From Phycisphaerae bacterium (GTDB lineage Bacteria > Planctomycetota > Phycisphaerae > UBA1845 > UTPLA1): a stretch of DNA of 64,000 nt. The position numbers and the translations under genes are program-made. Positions 8,511 to 17,218 of this stretch are shown piece by piece. The stretch covers positions 1,054,001-1,118,000 of the forward strand of contig DATEMU010000003.1 in the NCBI GenBank assembly GCA_035275405.1, in the 5' to 3' direction. How positions within the stretch are numbered: position 1 is the stretch's first letter; the number at the start of each line of letters is the position of its first letter. The notes under the pieces are model-generated. The model saw only the letters and a program-made list of their open reading frames with translations, ran no database searches and was not told the DNA's origin.

Positions 8511-8972
8511 TCAGGTCGGCGAACCAGCGGGGACAACGGCTGTGACTGGGGCAGCCGCCGTGCTCGGTGTGTGACGCGGGTCCCTGTAGACCAGCCCAAT
8601 GACCAGACCGCTCATTAGGTTCTCGACGAATCCAATCCCGATCCAGCAACCCGCCAAGGCATCGGACATGCGCATGAACGACCAGAAGCCCACCGTCATC
8701 GGTACGGAATAGAACAGCCACACGATCAGCCCGTAGCGAAGTCCAGCCCGTACTCCGCGACGCGGATACCAGCCGGCAAAGATGAACACGAACAGGCTGA
8801 CAAACAGCACACGGCTGAGCATGTAAATCGCCACATGTTCCTGCTCTTCCGGCCGGGTGATTGACGAATCGATAGCCAGGCGGCCCATTATCAGTCCGAA
8901 GATCACGCCGTTTGCCACGGCCTGCGTGATGAAGACCGCTGCGATGGCTATCGCGATGCGCCTCTTGTTCAT
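8511..8972 (-). CDS. Four-span membrane protein of the ArsR-controlled operon
   Basis: 153 residues. Hydrophobic segments at about 5-28, 47-67, 75-97 and 105-128 give four predicted membrane spans; the tail is Ala/Pro/Thr-rich. It begins with ATG 8972, which overlaps the stop of the preceding gene by four bases, so translation is coupled. It is the last gene of the run starting at 10106. No family recognised. Confidence 0.7.
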   Translation of the reverse strand: MNKRRIAIAIAAVFITQAVANGVIFGLIMGRLAIDSSITRPEEQEHVAIYMLSRVLFVSLFVFIFAGWYPRRGVRAGLRYGLIVWLFYSVPMTVGFWSFMRMSDALAGCWIGIGFVENLMSGLVIGLVYRDPRHTPSTAAAPVTAVVPAGSPT

Positions 8973-9286
8973 GCGAGCACCTGCTTTTGACTGTGATGGG
9001 CACGTCCCGTGCGGCGCAGGCGCTGGGGAGTCTGTCCGGGCACGCGAACGAGTTGACCTCTCGATTCCAAGTCAAGTTGAACGACCTTGGTGTACCACGA
9101 CACCGAGCCGGCTTTGGGAAACAGATCGGCCGACACTTGTGCCGCGACACGTGCAACCAGCTCCTTGAAGGTGAGGCCCGGCCCGCCGCGCGGGACGGAC
9201 GCAAGAATGGCGGTGCGGATTGGTTCGTACTTCTCGATCGTCACCGCGAAACCGCCGCAGCTTCTGTTCACGTTTTCGGTCTTCAT
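8969..9286 (-). CDS. Small winged-helix-like protein of the ArsR-controlled operon
   Basis: 105 residues from ATG 9286, with GGGAGGTG directly upstream; that strong ribosome-binding site decides the start over longer frames. The sequence GLTFKELVARVAAQV followed by VSWYTKVVQLDLESRGQLVRVP looks like a small winged helix (helix, helix, beta wing), but no exact family is recognised. It lies 38 bases after the SRPBCC gene and overlaps the membrane protein gene by ATGA. Confidence 0.65.
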   Translation of the reverse strand: MKTENVNRSCGGFAVTIEKYEPIRTAILASVPRGGPGLTFKELVARVAAQVSADLFPKAGSVSWYTKVVQLDLESRGQLVRVPGQTPQRLRRTGRAHHSQKQVLA

Positions 9287-9324
9287 GTTCACCTCCCGGT
9301 TGGGGGTTTTGTCGCGGGCAGACG

Positions 9325-9780
9325 CTACGCGCGTGCCCCGTCCAAAACTTCGCACAGCTTCTTTTCGACCATCTTCTTCCATCCCTGGCTGAGCATCGCG
9401 TGCAGCTCGCCGCCCCACGGTTCCTGGAAGTTCGTGTGCTCAAGCATCAGCCGGGTGCCGGCGCCGGCCGGTTCCAGCGTCCAGCGCACGACGGTCGGTT
9501 CCTTCCAATCGACGTCGCCGAGCCACGTGTACGCGAGCTTGCGGGGCGGGTCGAGTTCGATGACTTCGCATTCGACGAATCCGCGCCAACCCGGCATCGG
9601 CTTGGACTGAAACCGGAAGCGGTGGCCGACGAGAGGCTCAAAGTCGTTGGGCATGAGCCACTCCGCGAGCAGCACGGGGTCGGTGAGGGCGCGCCACACC
9701 TTCTCCGGCGAATGAGGCAAATCGAATGCGAGCGAAATGGATTCAGATTGCGATCGTGCGGTCTTGTCGGAGGGAGTCAT
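9325..9780 (-). CDS. SRPBCC / AHSA1-type ligand-binding protein
   Basis: 151 residues. The Bet v1-like START fold of the AHSA1 group is evident: ISLAFDLPHSPEKVWRALTD at the start, LLAEWLMPNDFEPLVGHRF, LAYTWLGD, then VVRWTLEPAGAGTRLMLEH and a long C-terminal helix (AMLSQGWKKMVEKKLCEVL). These cytosolic proteins bind a hydrophobic ligand in a central cavity. The gene overlaps the ArsR gene by four bases (ATGA), the classical ArsR-SRPBCC pair. Confidence 0.88.
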   Translation of the reverse strand: MTPSDKTARSQSESISLAFDLPHSPEKVWRALTDPVLLAEWLMPNDFEPLVGHRFRFQSKPMPGWRGFVECEVIELDPPRKLAYTWLGDVDWKEPTVVRWTLEPAGAGTRLMLEHTNFQEPWGGELHAMLSQGWKKMVEKKLCEVLDGARA

Positions 9781-10106
9781 TTGTCCATTCTCTCCAGCAG
9801 TTGTTCAAGGCGATCGACGTGTTCCGTCCAGAAGGCGCGGTAGTGCGCGATCCAGTCGATAAGCGGCTTCATCCCGCGCGGTTCCACCCGGTAGTAGGCA
9901 CAGCGCCCCGCGCGCCGGTCTTTGACCAGGCCGGCGTCTTTCAAAGCGGCGAGGTGCTGCGAGACCGCCGGTTGCGAGATATCGAAGCGCGCCGTGAGGT
10001 CCTTCACCGCCGCTTCGCCGCGCATGAGTACAACGAAGATCGCCCGGCGGCTGGGGTCGGCCAGCGCCTTGAAAACCCTATCTTCGACTACGGCCGCGCT
10101 GTGCAT
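9777..10106 (-). CDS. ArsR-family transcriptional repressor
   Basis: 109 residues from ATG 10106. It has a winged helix-turn-helix: VFKALADPSRRAIFVVL, then VKDLTARFDISQPAVSQHLAALKDAGLV (recognition helix) and wing RRAGRCAYYRVE. No Cys-rich metal site is present, so it is probably of the non-metal (SdpR/AHSA1-linked) group. The start fits a promoter whose -10 ends only seven bases upstream, so the mRNA is probably leaderless; a TTG at 10112 is an alternative start. It should repress its own operon through the inverted repeat at 10116-10131. Confidence 0.88.
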   Translation of the reverse strand: MHSAAVVEDRVFKALADPSRRAIFVVLMRGEAAVKDLTARFDISQPAVSQHLAALKDAGLVKDRRAGRCAYYRVEPRGMKPLIDWIAHYRAFWTEHVDRLEQLLERMDK

Positions 10107-10112
10107 CTTCAA

Positions 10113-10141
10113 ATCATAAGCAAATACTTATTGATTGTCAA
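10113..10141 (-). promoter_or_regulatory. Promoter of the arsR-SRPBCC operon
   Basis: On the minus strand a perfect TTGACA (10136-10141) stands 17 bases ahead of TATGAT (10113-10118), a near-consensus sigma70 promoter. Expected transcription start is about 10106-10107, which is the ATG of the ArsR gene. Confidence 0.85.
10116..10131. promoter_or_regulatory. Probable ArsR operator
   Basis: ATAAGCAAATACTTAT is an inverted repeat (ATAAG / CTTAT arms, six-base centre) that overlaps the -10 element and the spacer of the promoter. Its position would let a bound dimer block RNA polymerase; A/T-rich ATAAG-type palindromes are typical ArsR-family targets. Confidence 0.65.
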
Positions 10142-10952
10142 GCAGGAAAAATGGGTAGATTTCGGCGGATGAAGCCACGAAACGGGCGAATCCCCGAAAT
10201 CGTCTGTTTAAACTGCCGTCTGCTTGGCGTCGCTCTTATTACCACAATCAAAAAGCACATCGACGCGCTCGTCGAAGGGTTCAATCTCTCAAAAGTCGGT
10301 GCGACTGGATTCGAACTCTTCGTCCTGCCATCGTCGGTTTCATGCTTGCCGTATTTATTCCTTATCCCCTCTCCATACACCACTTGCGTGTTATCCACCC
10401 CAAAGCCTGATTTTAGAGGGAGCGCCGAGCAAGGTTGGTGTTCAGGACAAAAACGAAGGCTGACCGCGTGCCTCGGCCAAAACCCCGTCGCTCGCGGCCC
10501 GGGAGATTCCCCGCGCCGCCACCGACGACTCGTGGTCGATCGCACGCAACGAAGTTGTTCTGGGAATTTCAGTATTTTTTAGGTTGCGACGCCCTGTTCA
10601 GCCGAAATGCAGGACCGCAGGTGTGAAGATGGGTAACTTCAGCAACGCTTCAAATGCTGCAGGTGCTCGCGACAATGGAAGGCCTGGATCGGTGTCCATC
10701 ATAGAACCTGTTTATGCCTCTTTGCGGCTCAATGAGGCTCCTTGTAGGGGGGGCACGATATTGCGCACCGACCCGGCCCACCGGCGGATGTGGCCGCTCT
10801 TGCCAATCGGCAAACCGAGATCATGTTCATCTGTCAATCATGTCCACTCTTCCGTTCGATTCCGCTCGTTTGCACAAAAAAAAATTGGTCGCGCAGCGAC
10901 CCGGCCATCCATCCCTTCGTGCCTATGTGCCTCAGTGCCTTTGTGCCTCTCT
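10142..10952. other. 811-base region without a recognisable gene
   Basis: Between the ArsR promoter and the DUF309 gene I find no frame with family motifs or a ribosome-binding site. A long plus-strand frame that runs into the HD-GYP gene is an artefact of GC-rich sequence. Around 10908-10955 the text repeats TGCCT words (GTGCCTATGTGCCTCAGTGC), the complement of the CACAGAGGCACAGAG islands at 39.5 kb. A run of nine A occurs near 10878. Confidence 0.5.
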
Positions 10953-11387
10953 TCACAATCTCGTCCCTTCCCCGTTCTCCGCCCTCACAAACGGATCGTA
11001 CGCCAACTCAATCCGAAACAACCGCGACGGATCAATCGGCACGTGCCGCGCGTCCAGGTCCTCCAGCGTCGGCTCAATCGCATGCCGCAGCCGATCGAGG
11101 AAATCAGGGATGTCGAGGCCCATGAAGACGGGCGGGAGGCCCTCGAACAATTGCCCGCACGACACAAAAACCTGCCGCACCCCGACCGCCCGGCCGCGGC
11201 GGAGCAGCTCCAGTGTGACCGCCCCCTGGATCAGGGCGCGATAAAACCGTTCGCGCCGCGAGTCGCGGACCTGCGACCAGGCCTCCTCCCAGGTCTCGTG
11301 GGCCTCGAAATAGTCGCCCTCGTTGAACAGCCGAAGGCCCTCCAGGTAGATGCGATGCTCGGTGTCGAGATTGAAATCATCGTTCAT
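10953..11387 (-). CDS. DUF309 domain protein
   Basis: 144 residues. The signature of DUF309, LFNEGDYFEAHETWEEAW followed by FYRALIQGAVTL, is present at about residues 20-55. These are small all-helical cytosolic proteins with a conserved His/Glu pair (here H30/E31) of unknown activity. Start ATG 11387. The gene is divergent from the GAF/HD-GYP gene at 11529, leaving a 141-base shared upstream region. Confidence 0.85.
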   Translation of the reverse strand: MNDDFNLDTEHRIYLEGLRLFNEGDYFEAHETWEEAWSQVRDSRRERFYRALIQGAVTLELLRRGRAVGVRQVFVSCGQLFEGLPPVFMGLDIPDFLDRLRHAIEPTLEDLDARHVPIDPSRLFRIELAYDPFVRAENGEGTRL

Positions 11388-11528
11388 AGCGTTGCGGCCT
11401 GCGACCGAGAATTGTACCGCCCGCTGCGACCGGGCCGTCGTCGTCCGCCCACACCTGTGAATGGCCCGTTTTTCTCACGTCCGCCGCGGTTATCCGCCGA
11501 ACTCCAATCGTATGGTTGGACAGTATCT

Positions 11529-12671
11529 ATGAAGAATTCCTCCGTCATCACGCCGCCGCGCCGCGCGCGGACTGAACCAAACCGCCACGACCGTGAACTG
11601 GCTTCGCTCATGGAGGCCGGCCGCGCGATCGGCGCCGCCCGCGACCTCCCCGCGCTGATGGCCGTCGTGTGCGAGCACGTGGCCTCCGCCTTCGCCGCCG
11701 ATCGCGCGACGCTCTATCTCCACGACGCCGAACGGTGCGAACTCTGGACGAGCCATGCTGCCGACCCGAACGAGTGGCCTCGCGATACTCGCATCCCCGA
11801 CGACCACGGCCCCTGCGGCCGCGTGTTTCAAACCCACCAGCCGCATTGCATCGTCGACGCGACCCGCGAGTCCGGCCTCGCCCGCCGACCCTGCGAGCAC
11901 GACGGTTTCCTCATGCACTCCCTGCTCTTCGCCCCGGTCATGCAGACCCCGCGGCGTTGCGTCGGCGTCCTGGAGGTGATGGATCGGCGCGAGGGCTATT
12001 TCAGCCAGGACGATGCCCGTCTACTCGAAGCCATCGCCGTTCAGGTCGCGTTGTGTCTCGACACGATCCGGCTCGTCCGGGCGCAGCAGCGGCAGTTCGA
12101 GACCTTCGTCTCCGCGATCAGCGCGGCGCTCGATGCCCGCGATCCGCTGACGACGATCCATTCGATCAACGTGGCCAACTACGCGATGGGCATCGGCGAG
12201 ATCCTCGGCCTGCCGTCCGACGAGATCGCCTGGCTGCGGATGGCCGGTCTGCTGCACGACATCGGGAAGATCGGCGTCTCTGACGCGGTCCTGACCAAGG
12301 CCGGCCGCCTCAGCCCGGAAGAGTTCGACGAGATGAAGCGGCACGCCGCGTATTCTCGCAATATTCTGTCCAGGATCGCTTTCACGGACGAACTGGAGGA
12401 ACTGGATGTCCTCGCCCCCGCGCACCACGAGCGGCTCGACGGCAGCGGCTATCCCGAGGCCCTGCGCCACGACCAGTTGCCGCGCAAAGCGCGAATCCTC
12501 GCCGTCGCCGACGTCTACGACGCCCTGACGCAGACACGGCACTATCGCCGGGGGATGACCATGCACGAGGCCTTCAAGGAACTCGACGCGATGACGCCGC
12601 ATCAACTCGACCGCCACTGCGTCGCCGCGCTCAAGGCCTTCCTCGGCTGCGGCCCCTGGCCGATCAAGTAG
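11529..12671 (+). CDS. GAF domain / HD-GYP cyclic-di-GMP phosphodiesterase-like protein
   Basis: 380 residues from ATG 11529 (MKNSSVITPP). Residues about 20-180 form a GAF sensor domain (LPALMAVVCEHVASAF, DHGPCGRVFQTHQPHCIVD, SLLFAPVM, GVLEVMDRREGYFSQDDARLLEAIA). Residues about 195-375 are HD-GYP: LLHDIGKIGVSD holds the HD metal ligands, then HHERLDGSGYP. Such proteins hydrolyse cyclic di-GMP in response to a bound ligand. The 3' end overlaps the convergent ABC ATPase gene by eight bases. Confidence 0.9.
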   Translation: MKNSSVITPPRRARTEPNRHDRELASLMEAGRAIGAARDLPALMAVVCEHVASAFAADRATLYLHDAERCELWTSHAADPNEWPRDTRIPDDHGPCGRVFQTHQPHCIVDATRESGLARRPCEHDGFLMHSLLFAPVMQTPRRCVGVLEVMDRREGYFSQDDARLLEAIAVQVALCLDTIRLVRAQQRQFETFVSAISAALDARDPLTTIHSINVANYAMGIGEILGLPSDEIAWLRMAGLLHDIGKIGVSDAVLTKAGRLSPEEFDEMKRHAAYSRNILSRIAFTDELEELDVLAPAHHERLDGSGYPEALRHDQLPRKARILAVADVYDALTQTRHYRRGMTMHEAFKELDAMTPHQLDRHCVAALKAFLGCGPWPIK

Positions 12672-13968
12672 CAAATGCCCCCGGTAGCGTGGCACGGTCT
12701 CGCAGCAGCGAGGCCGTGGCTTCGTCGACTCGAGTTGGCCGCTCACTTTCGAAATCGTCAATATCTTCCAGCGCCTCAACGACGACGTGCGGATCAATAT
12801 GCGCGACGCCGCCTATCGTGCGCTCGCCCACCACCATCACCCGCGCCGCCCGGGGCTGGTCAATCGCGTACGTCAGGGCGTCCCGCTCGCGAACGTGCAG
12901 GCCGATCGCGTACTCGCCCGGAAGCAGGTTCATGCGAAAGTCGTACCGCACCTGCCGACGATCACCGGATTTGGCCGGCGGCGCAATGACACTCAGTCGG
13001 GTGCTGCTTGTCTCGAAGACGGTCAGATGATCTTCGAGCCGGATAATCGAAAGCCCGAACGACGGTCGCTCCATCGTCCCGTGAAATTCGAGGTCCATGC
13101 CTACGCGCACCGGTGCACCGGGCACGAGCGTCACCGCCGGCCGCCCCGGCGGGCTTTCCACCCGAACCTCTTTGATAGAGACGATGGGCTGTCCCGCAAG
13201 TTGCTTGTCCAGCACCGGCTCGCGGCAGGCGTCGTAATAGCGGCAGATCGCCTCATGCGCCGGCCCGCAGAACAGTTCGCGCCCGCCGGACAGGACGAGC
13301 ACGCGCTGGCAGAACCGCCCGACCGCGCCGAGATCGTGCGACACGAAGATGACCGCCACGCCGTCCTGAAGAAAGCGGTTCATCCGGTCCATGCACTTCG
13401 CGCGGAAGACGCGGTCGCCGACGGAAAGTACCTCGTCCACTAGGAGGACGCGAGGCTCGACATGCGCGGCGATGGCGAACCCCAGACGGGCGTGCATCCC
13501 ACTGCTGTAGCGCTTGACGGGCGTGTCGAGGAATTCACCGATTCCCGCGAAGTCGGCGATCGCGTCGAACTTCCGGCGGATTTCCTCGCGCGACATGCCG
13601 AGGATCGTCGCGTTGAGGTGAATGTTCTCGCGGCCCGTCAGGTCGTTGTGGAAGCCCGCGCCCAGCTCGATCAGCGCCGAGATCCTTCCGCAAACGTCGA
13701 TCGTGCCTTCCGTGGGACGCATGATCCCGGCCAGCAGCTTGAGCATGGTGCTCTTGCCTGCCCCGTTGGGGCCAATGATGCCCAGTGCCTCGCCCGGCCG
13801 GACGTCAAAGCTGATGTCGTGGAGTGCCCAGAAATCCGCCTGGGCCGCCGGTCGCTGAATGCGCCGCCGCAGGAGCCGCGCTGCCAGGAGATCGCGCAGC
13901 GAATCGAAGTGATCGCCCCGGCGAAACCGCTTCGAGACGCCGACGGCGCGTATTAGGGGTGAGTCCAT
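12664..13968 (-). CDS. Wzt-like ABC transporter ATPase for surface polysaccharide export
   Basis: 434 residues. The N-terminal ATPase has Walker A GPNGAGKST (66-74), signature YSSGMHARLGF (154-164), Walker B RVLLVDEV (173-180) and switch His211. The start MDSPLIRAVGVSKRF and GRISALIELGAGFHNDLTGREN are typical of the polysaccharide/teichoic-acid exporter group. Residues about 265-400 form a beta-rich C-terminal domain like the Wzt cargo-binding domain that recognises the glycan end. The partner permease (Wzm) is not in the window, nor are glycan-synthesis genes. The 3' ends of this gene and of the HD-GYP gene overlap by eight bases. Confidence 0.88.
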   Translation of the reverse strand: MDSPLIRAVGVSKRFRRGDHFDSLRDLLAARLLRRRIQRPAAQADFWALHDISFDVRPGEALGIIGPNGAGKSTMLKLLAGIMRPTEGTIDVCGRISALIELGAGFHNDLTGRENIHLNATILGMSREEIRRKFDAIADFAGIGEFLDTPVKRYSSGMHARLGFAIAAHVEPRVLLVDEVLSVGDRVFRAKCMDRMNRFLQDGVAVIFVSHDLGAVGRFCQRVLVLSGGRELFCGPAHEAICRYYDACREPVLDKQLAGQPIVSIKEVRVESPPGRPAVTLVPGAPVRVGMDLEFHGTMERPSFGLSIIRLEDHLTVFETSSTRLSVIAPPAKSGDRRQVRYDFRMNLLPGEYAIGLHVRERDALTYAIDQPRAARVMVVGERTIGGVAHIDPHVVVEALEDIDDFESERPTRVDEATASLLRDRATLPGAFAT

Positions 13969-14074
13969 GGGGCTGATCCGATCTTCCTTTATCGGCGGCG
14001 GGAAGGGCGCCCCTCATGTAGCGTAGAAGTAGCGAGGCGCAGGACTTGCCGGTCACCACCGTGGCTCGTATCAA

Positions 14075-15892
14075 CTATTGCGGATTGAGCATGTGCAGCC
14101 CGAGGTCCTTGAGCTGCGCCTGCGTGACCGGGGAGGGGGCGTTGGTCAGCGGGCAGACGGCCTTGGCGTTCTTGGGGAAGGCGATGACGTCGCGGATGGA
14201 GTCGAAACCGCCGAAGAGCATGACGATGCGGTCGAGTCCGAGGGCGATGCCGCCATGCGGCGGCGCGCCGTATTGCAGGGCCTCGAGCAGGAACGCGAAC
14301 TTCGCCTTCGCCTCTTCCTGTGTGAGGCCGAGAATCTGAAAGACCTTGGACTGCACGTCGCTGCGGTGGATACGGATCGAGCCGCCGCCCAGCTCGATGC
14401 CGTTCAGTACGACGTCGTAGGCCTTGGCGCGGATTTTGAGCAGGTCTTCCGCCGGCGCGACGCCGGGGCTTTCCAGCCCGAGAAGCGCGAGGTCCTCGTC
14501 CTTGGGGCTGGTGAACGGGTGGTGCATCGGAAAGACGGCCTTCGTCTCCGCGTCGTATCCAAACATGGGGAAATCGACGACCCAGCAGAAGGCCCACTTG
14601 TCTTTGGGAATCAATCCGCGCCGCTCGGCGACGGTCGAGCGCAGCCATCCCAGGTACTTTGACACGTTGGCCTCCGTGTCCGCCGCGAAAAAGATCAGAT
14701 CGCCCGGCTTCGCCCCGCTGGCCTGAAGCAGCTCCTGCACCAGGGCCTCGCTATCGAAGAACTTGGCAACGCCGGTTTGCAGGACCGTCTTGCCGCCTTC
14801 GGCGGCGACCTTGACGAGCGGCAGACCGCCCGCGCCGATGCCTTTGATTTCCTCAACAAGGCCGTCCGATTCCTTCCGCGTCATCTCCGCGCCGCCGGTC
14901 AGGACAATGCAGCGGACCGCGCCGCCGGTGTCGGCGGGTTGGCGAAAGACATTGAAGCTCATCTTCTTCGCCAGCGGCGTAAGGTCTTTGATGGTCATCT
15001 CGTAGCGAAGGTCCGGCGCGTCGCGGCCGTACAAGCGCATCGCGTCGGCGTATCCAATTCGTGGCAGGGGCAGCGGCACGTCCAAACCGATCGCGACCTT
15101 GGCGATCTCGGCCAGGCACTCCTCGACGTGCTGCATGATGTTCTCGGGCTGGATGAACGCCATCTCCACGTCCACCTGGGTAAACTCGGGCTGGCGATCG
15201 GCGCGCAGGTCCTCGTCGCGGAAACAGCGGGCGATCTGCATGTAGCGATCCAGCCCGCCGATCATCAAAAGCTGCTTGAAGAGCTGCGGCGACTGCGGCA
15301 GGGCGAAGAACGAGCCATGCTGCAATCGCGACGGGACGAGGTAGTCCCGCGCGCCCTCCGGCGTCGACTTGGTCAGGATCGGCGTTTCGATATCCAGAAA
15401 GCCGTTGCGATCGAAGTAGTCGCGGATAGTCTTAGTAATTCGATGCCGGAGCATCAAGGCCTTCTTCATCGGCGCGCGGCGAATATCGAGGACGCGGTTC
15501 TCCAGCCGCAGGTCCTCGTTCGTCTCGATTTCGTCGGCGATCAGGAACGGCGGCGTCTTGGACTTGCTCAGGAGGTCGATCTCGTGGACGGCAATCTCGA
15601 TCTCTCCGGTCGGCAGGTTCGGGTTGACGCTGCCGCCGCGATGGACCACCTCGCCGCGGATGGCGATGACGTACTCGCTTCGCAGGCCCCGGGCCACGTC
15701 GTGCGCCTTGGGGTCCGTCTCGGGATTGAAGCGAAGCTGCGTGATCCCGCCGCGATCGCGGAGATCGATAAAAACCATTCCGCCCAGATCGCGGAAATTG
15801 TCCACCCAACCGGCCAGCAGGACGGTCTTCCCGGCATCCGCCGCGCGGAGCGCGCCGCAATCGTGGGTTCGTTGGTGATAGGGGAGGGGCAT
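14075..15892 (-). CDS. aspS: Aspartate--tRNA ligase
   Basis: 605 residues, normal for the bacterial enzyme. An N-terminal OB-fold anticodon-binding domain (VLLAGWVDNFRDLGGMVFIDLRDR) is followed by class II motif 1 (about 164-184), motif 2 CFRDEDLRADRQPEFTQ (about 223-239), an inserted GAD domain (about 290-420), and motif 3 GGIALGLDRIVMLFGG (547-562). The protein charges tRNA-Asp in the cytosol. The GAD insertion marks the bacterial type; whether it also charges tRNA-Asn is not decidable here. It precedes the Wzt-like gene in the same direction with a 106-base gap. Confidence 0.97.
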   Translation of the reverse strand: MPLPYHQRTHDCGALRAADAGKTVLLAGWVDNFRDLGGMVFIDLRDRGGITQLRFNPETDPKAHDVARGLRSEYVIAIRGEVVHRGGSVNPNLPTGEIEIAVHEIDLLSKSKTPPFLIADEIETNEDLRLENRVLDIRRAPMKKALMLRHRITKTIRDYFDRNGFLDIETPILTKSTPEGARDYLVPSRLQHGSFFALPQSPQLFKQLLMIGGLDRYMQIARCFRDEDLRADRQPEFTQVDVEMAFIQPENIMQHVEECLAEIAKVAIGLDVPLPLPRIGYADAMRLYGRDAPDLRYEMTIKDLTPLAKKMSFNVFRQPADTGGAVRCIVLTGGAEMTRKESDGLVEEIKGIGAGGLPLVKVAAEGGKTVLQTGVAKFFDSEALVQELLQASGAKPGDLIFFAADTEANVSKYLGWLRSTVAERRGLIPKDKWAFCWVVDFPMFGYDAETKAVFPMHHPFTSPKDEDLALLGLESPGVAPAEDLLKIRAKAYDVVLNGIELGGGSIRIHRSDVQSKVFQILGLTQEEAKAKFAFLLEALQYGAPPHGGIALGLDRIVMLFGGFDSIRDVIAFPKNAKAVCPLTNAPSPVTQAQLKDLGLHMLNPQ

Positions 15893-15980
15893 TCCAAACT
15901 CCTGGTGCGAATCTTAGTCGCTAACAATGTCTCGGGTAAACAAGTCGGTGCGTCATCCAGCCGAGCCGATATGTGACCGT

Positions 15981-17186
15981 TCATCCACCGGCCCGGGCCG
16001 CGCCGTTAGGTTTATCGGCGACTTGCAGGGCCTTCTTTTCCGCAAACCACTGCCGCAAGATCTGCTCCGCCGGTTTGCCGCGGGGGGTGTAGTTGTAGTC
16101 GTTCTTGCCGCCTTGCGAGGTGTCCCATTCCCACCAGATGAAGCCTCCGATGCCGGGCTCATCGGACCAGGCCTTGATGAACGATTCGTACAGCATCGCC
16201 TGCTCGCGATGCCCCGCTTCGGTCGCCTTCTCGCTGGCGTAGTAGTTCCAGCCCTCGTGGGCGGCGCCCTCTTGGCTGCACCAGCCGATCTCAGTGAAGA
16301 GGATGGGTTTGTTCACTTCGCGCTGAAACGCGCGGATCTCGTCCTTGATCTTCACCCAATTCGAATCCACCTCGGCGATGTTCGGGTTCGGGCCAGCCGC
16401 CAGCTCGTAATAGGTCGTCATGCCCACGAAATCGAGCTTCGGCCAGAACCCGATCTTCGACGTTTGGTAGTGATCCCAGTTCGCCGAGTAGCCCAGTGCC
16501 CCGCGATAGTTTTGGCGGACCTCTTCAATCACCCGCTCCCATCGCTCCACGTAGCCCTCGGTCTTGATCAGTTCTGAACCGACCATGAGCATTGCGACCT
16601 TGTGCTTCTCCGCGATGCGGGCGAAGTGGACGATGAAGCGCGTGTAGCGTTTGAACCAGGTGTCCCAATCGTGTCCCTCGGGGATGATCTTGCCTCGCCA
16701 TTCGCTGTTGCGCGCACGCTCGAGGAGGACGATCGGCATCAGGATCGTGCGGAGGCCGTGCTTCGTGGCCAGGTCGCACAGCCGCCCGAGCGCCTCGGCG
16801 CCAGCCGTCCGTCGCGCGTCGATATGCAGATCGAGACTTCCGCCATGCTCCTGCCAACCGTGTACGACAAAGAGAACCGTGTCCGCCCCCAACGCCGCGA
16901 CTTCAGGAATAAGGTGATGATAATGATCGTAGACGTCCGCGCCGCCATGCAGTTGAATCGCCATCCCGCGATATTGGCCGGTCGGGAGGGCCGGTGGAGG
17001 CGTACGCGAGGGGGAGCCGCTGTCGGCTGAAGCCCTCCGCGCGGGAGGATCGACCTGCCCGACCTGCCAGGCCAGCACCAAGGCCGCCACCGCTGACGCG
17101 ATTTTCAACGTTGTTTGCACGGCTCTCCATGATAGTCGAGGGCCCGCGCCGGTGTCGATGAGGGTCTCCCTTGGAATCTTCACCAT
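15981..17186 (-). CDS. Exported glycoside hydrolase, GH113-like
   Basis: 401 residues from ATG 17186; an ATG at 17222 is also in frame but would overlap the divergent lipoprotein start. An N-terminal hydrophobic segment (TTLKIASAVAALVLAW) suggests a signal peptide or anchor. The catalytic part is a TIM barrel of the GH113 beta-mannanase type: YRGMAIQLHGG, DTVLFVVHGWQEHGG, MLMVGSELIKTE (likely acid/base Glu), LDFVGMTTYYEL, PILFTEIGWCSQEG (likely nucleophile Glu), GGFIWWEWD. The substrate is not proven. It lies upstream of aspS in the same direction. Confidence 0.8.
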   Translation of the reverse strand: MVKIPRETLIDTGAGPRLSWRAVQTTLKIASAVAALVLAWQVGQVDPPARRASADSGSPSRTPPPALPTGQYRGMAIQLHGGADVYDHYHHLIPEVAALGADTVLFVVHGWQEHGGSLDLHIDARRTAGAEALGRLCDLATKHGLRTILMPIVLLERARNSEWRGKIIPEGHDWDTWFKRYTRFIVHFARIAEKHKVAMLMVGSELIKTEGYVERWERVIEEVRQNYRGALGYSANWDHYQTSKIGFWPKLDFVGMTTYYELAAGPNPNIAEVDSNWVKIKDEIRAFQREVNKPILFTEIGWCSQEGAAHEGWNYYASEKATEAGHREQAMLYESFIKAWSDEPGIGGFIWWEWDTSQGGKNDYNYTPRGKPAEQILRQWFAEKKALQVADKPNGAARAGG

Positions 17187-17204
17187 GCCGCGCCGGGATA
17201 CCCG

Positions 17205-17218
17205 ATATTGGACAATAT
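17205..17218. promoter_or_regulatory. Short perfect palindrome between divergent starts
   Basis: ATATTGGACAATAT, six-base arms with a two-base centre, sits at the shared start region of the GH113-like gene (minus) and the lipoprotein gene (plus); it overlaps the ATG at 17217. It could be an operator, but no regulator is adjacent. Confidence 0.3.

Noticed and set aside
10290-10330. A possible tRNA (GGATTCGAACTC resembles a T-loop)
   Set aside because: No acceptor or anticodon stem can be folded around it.
10584-11528. A long N-terminal extension of the HD-GYP gene
   Set aside because: The extra 315 codons lack domain signatures, overlap the whole DUF309 gene on the other strand, and are low-complexity. 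The GAF domain starts right after ATG 11529.
14777-15976. A 399-codon plus-strand frame opposite aspS
   Set aside because: aspS has all class II motifs on the minus strand.
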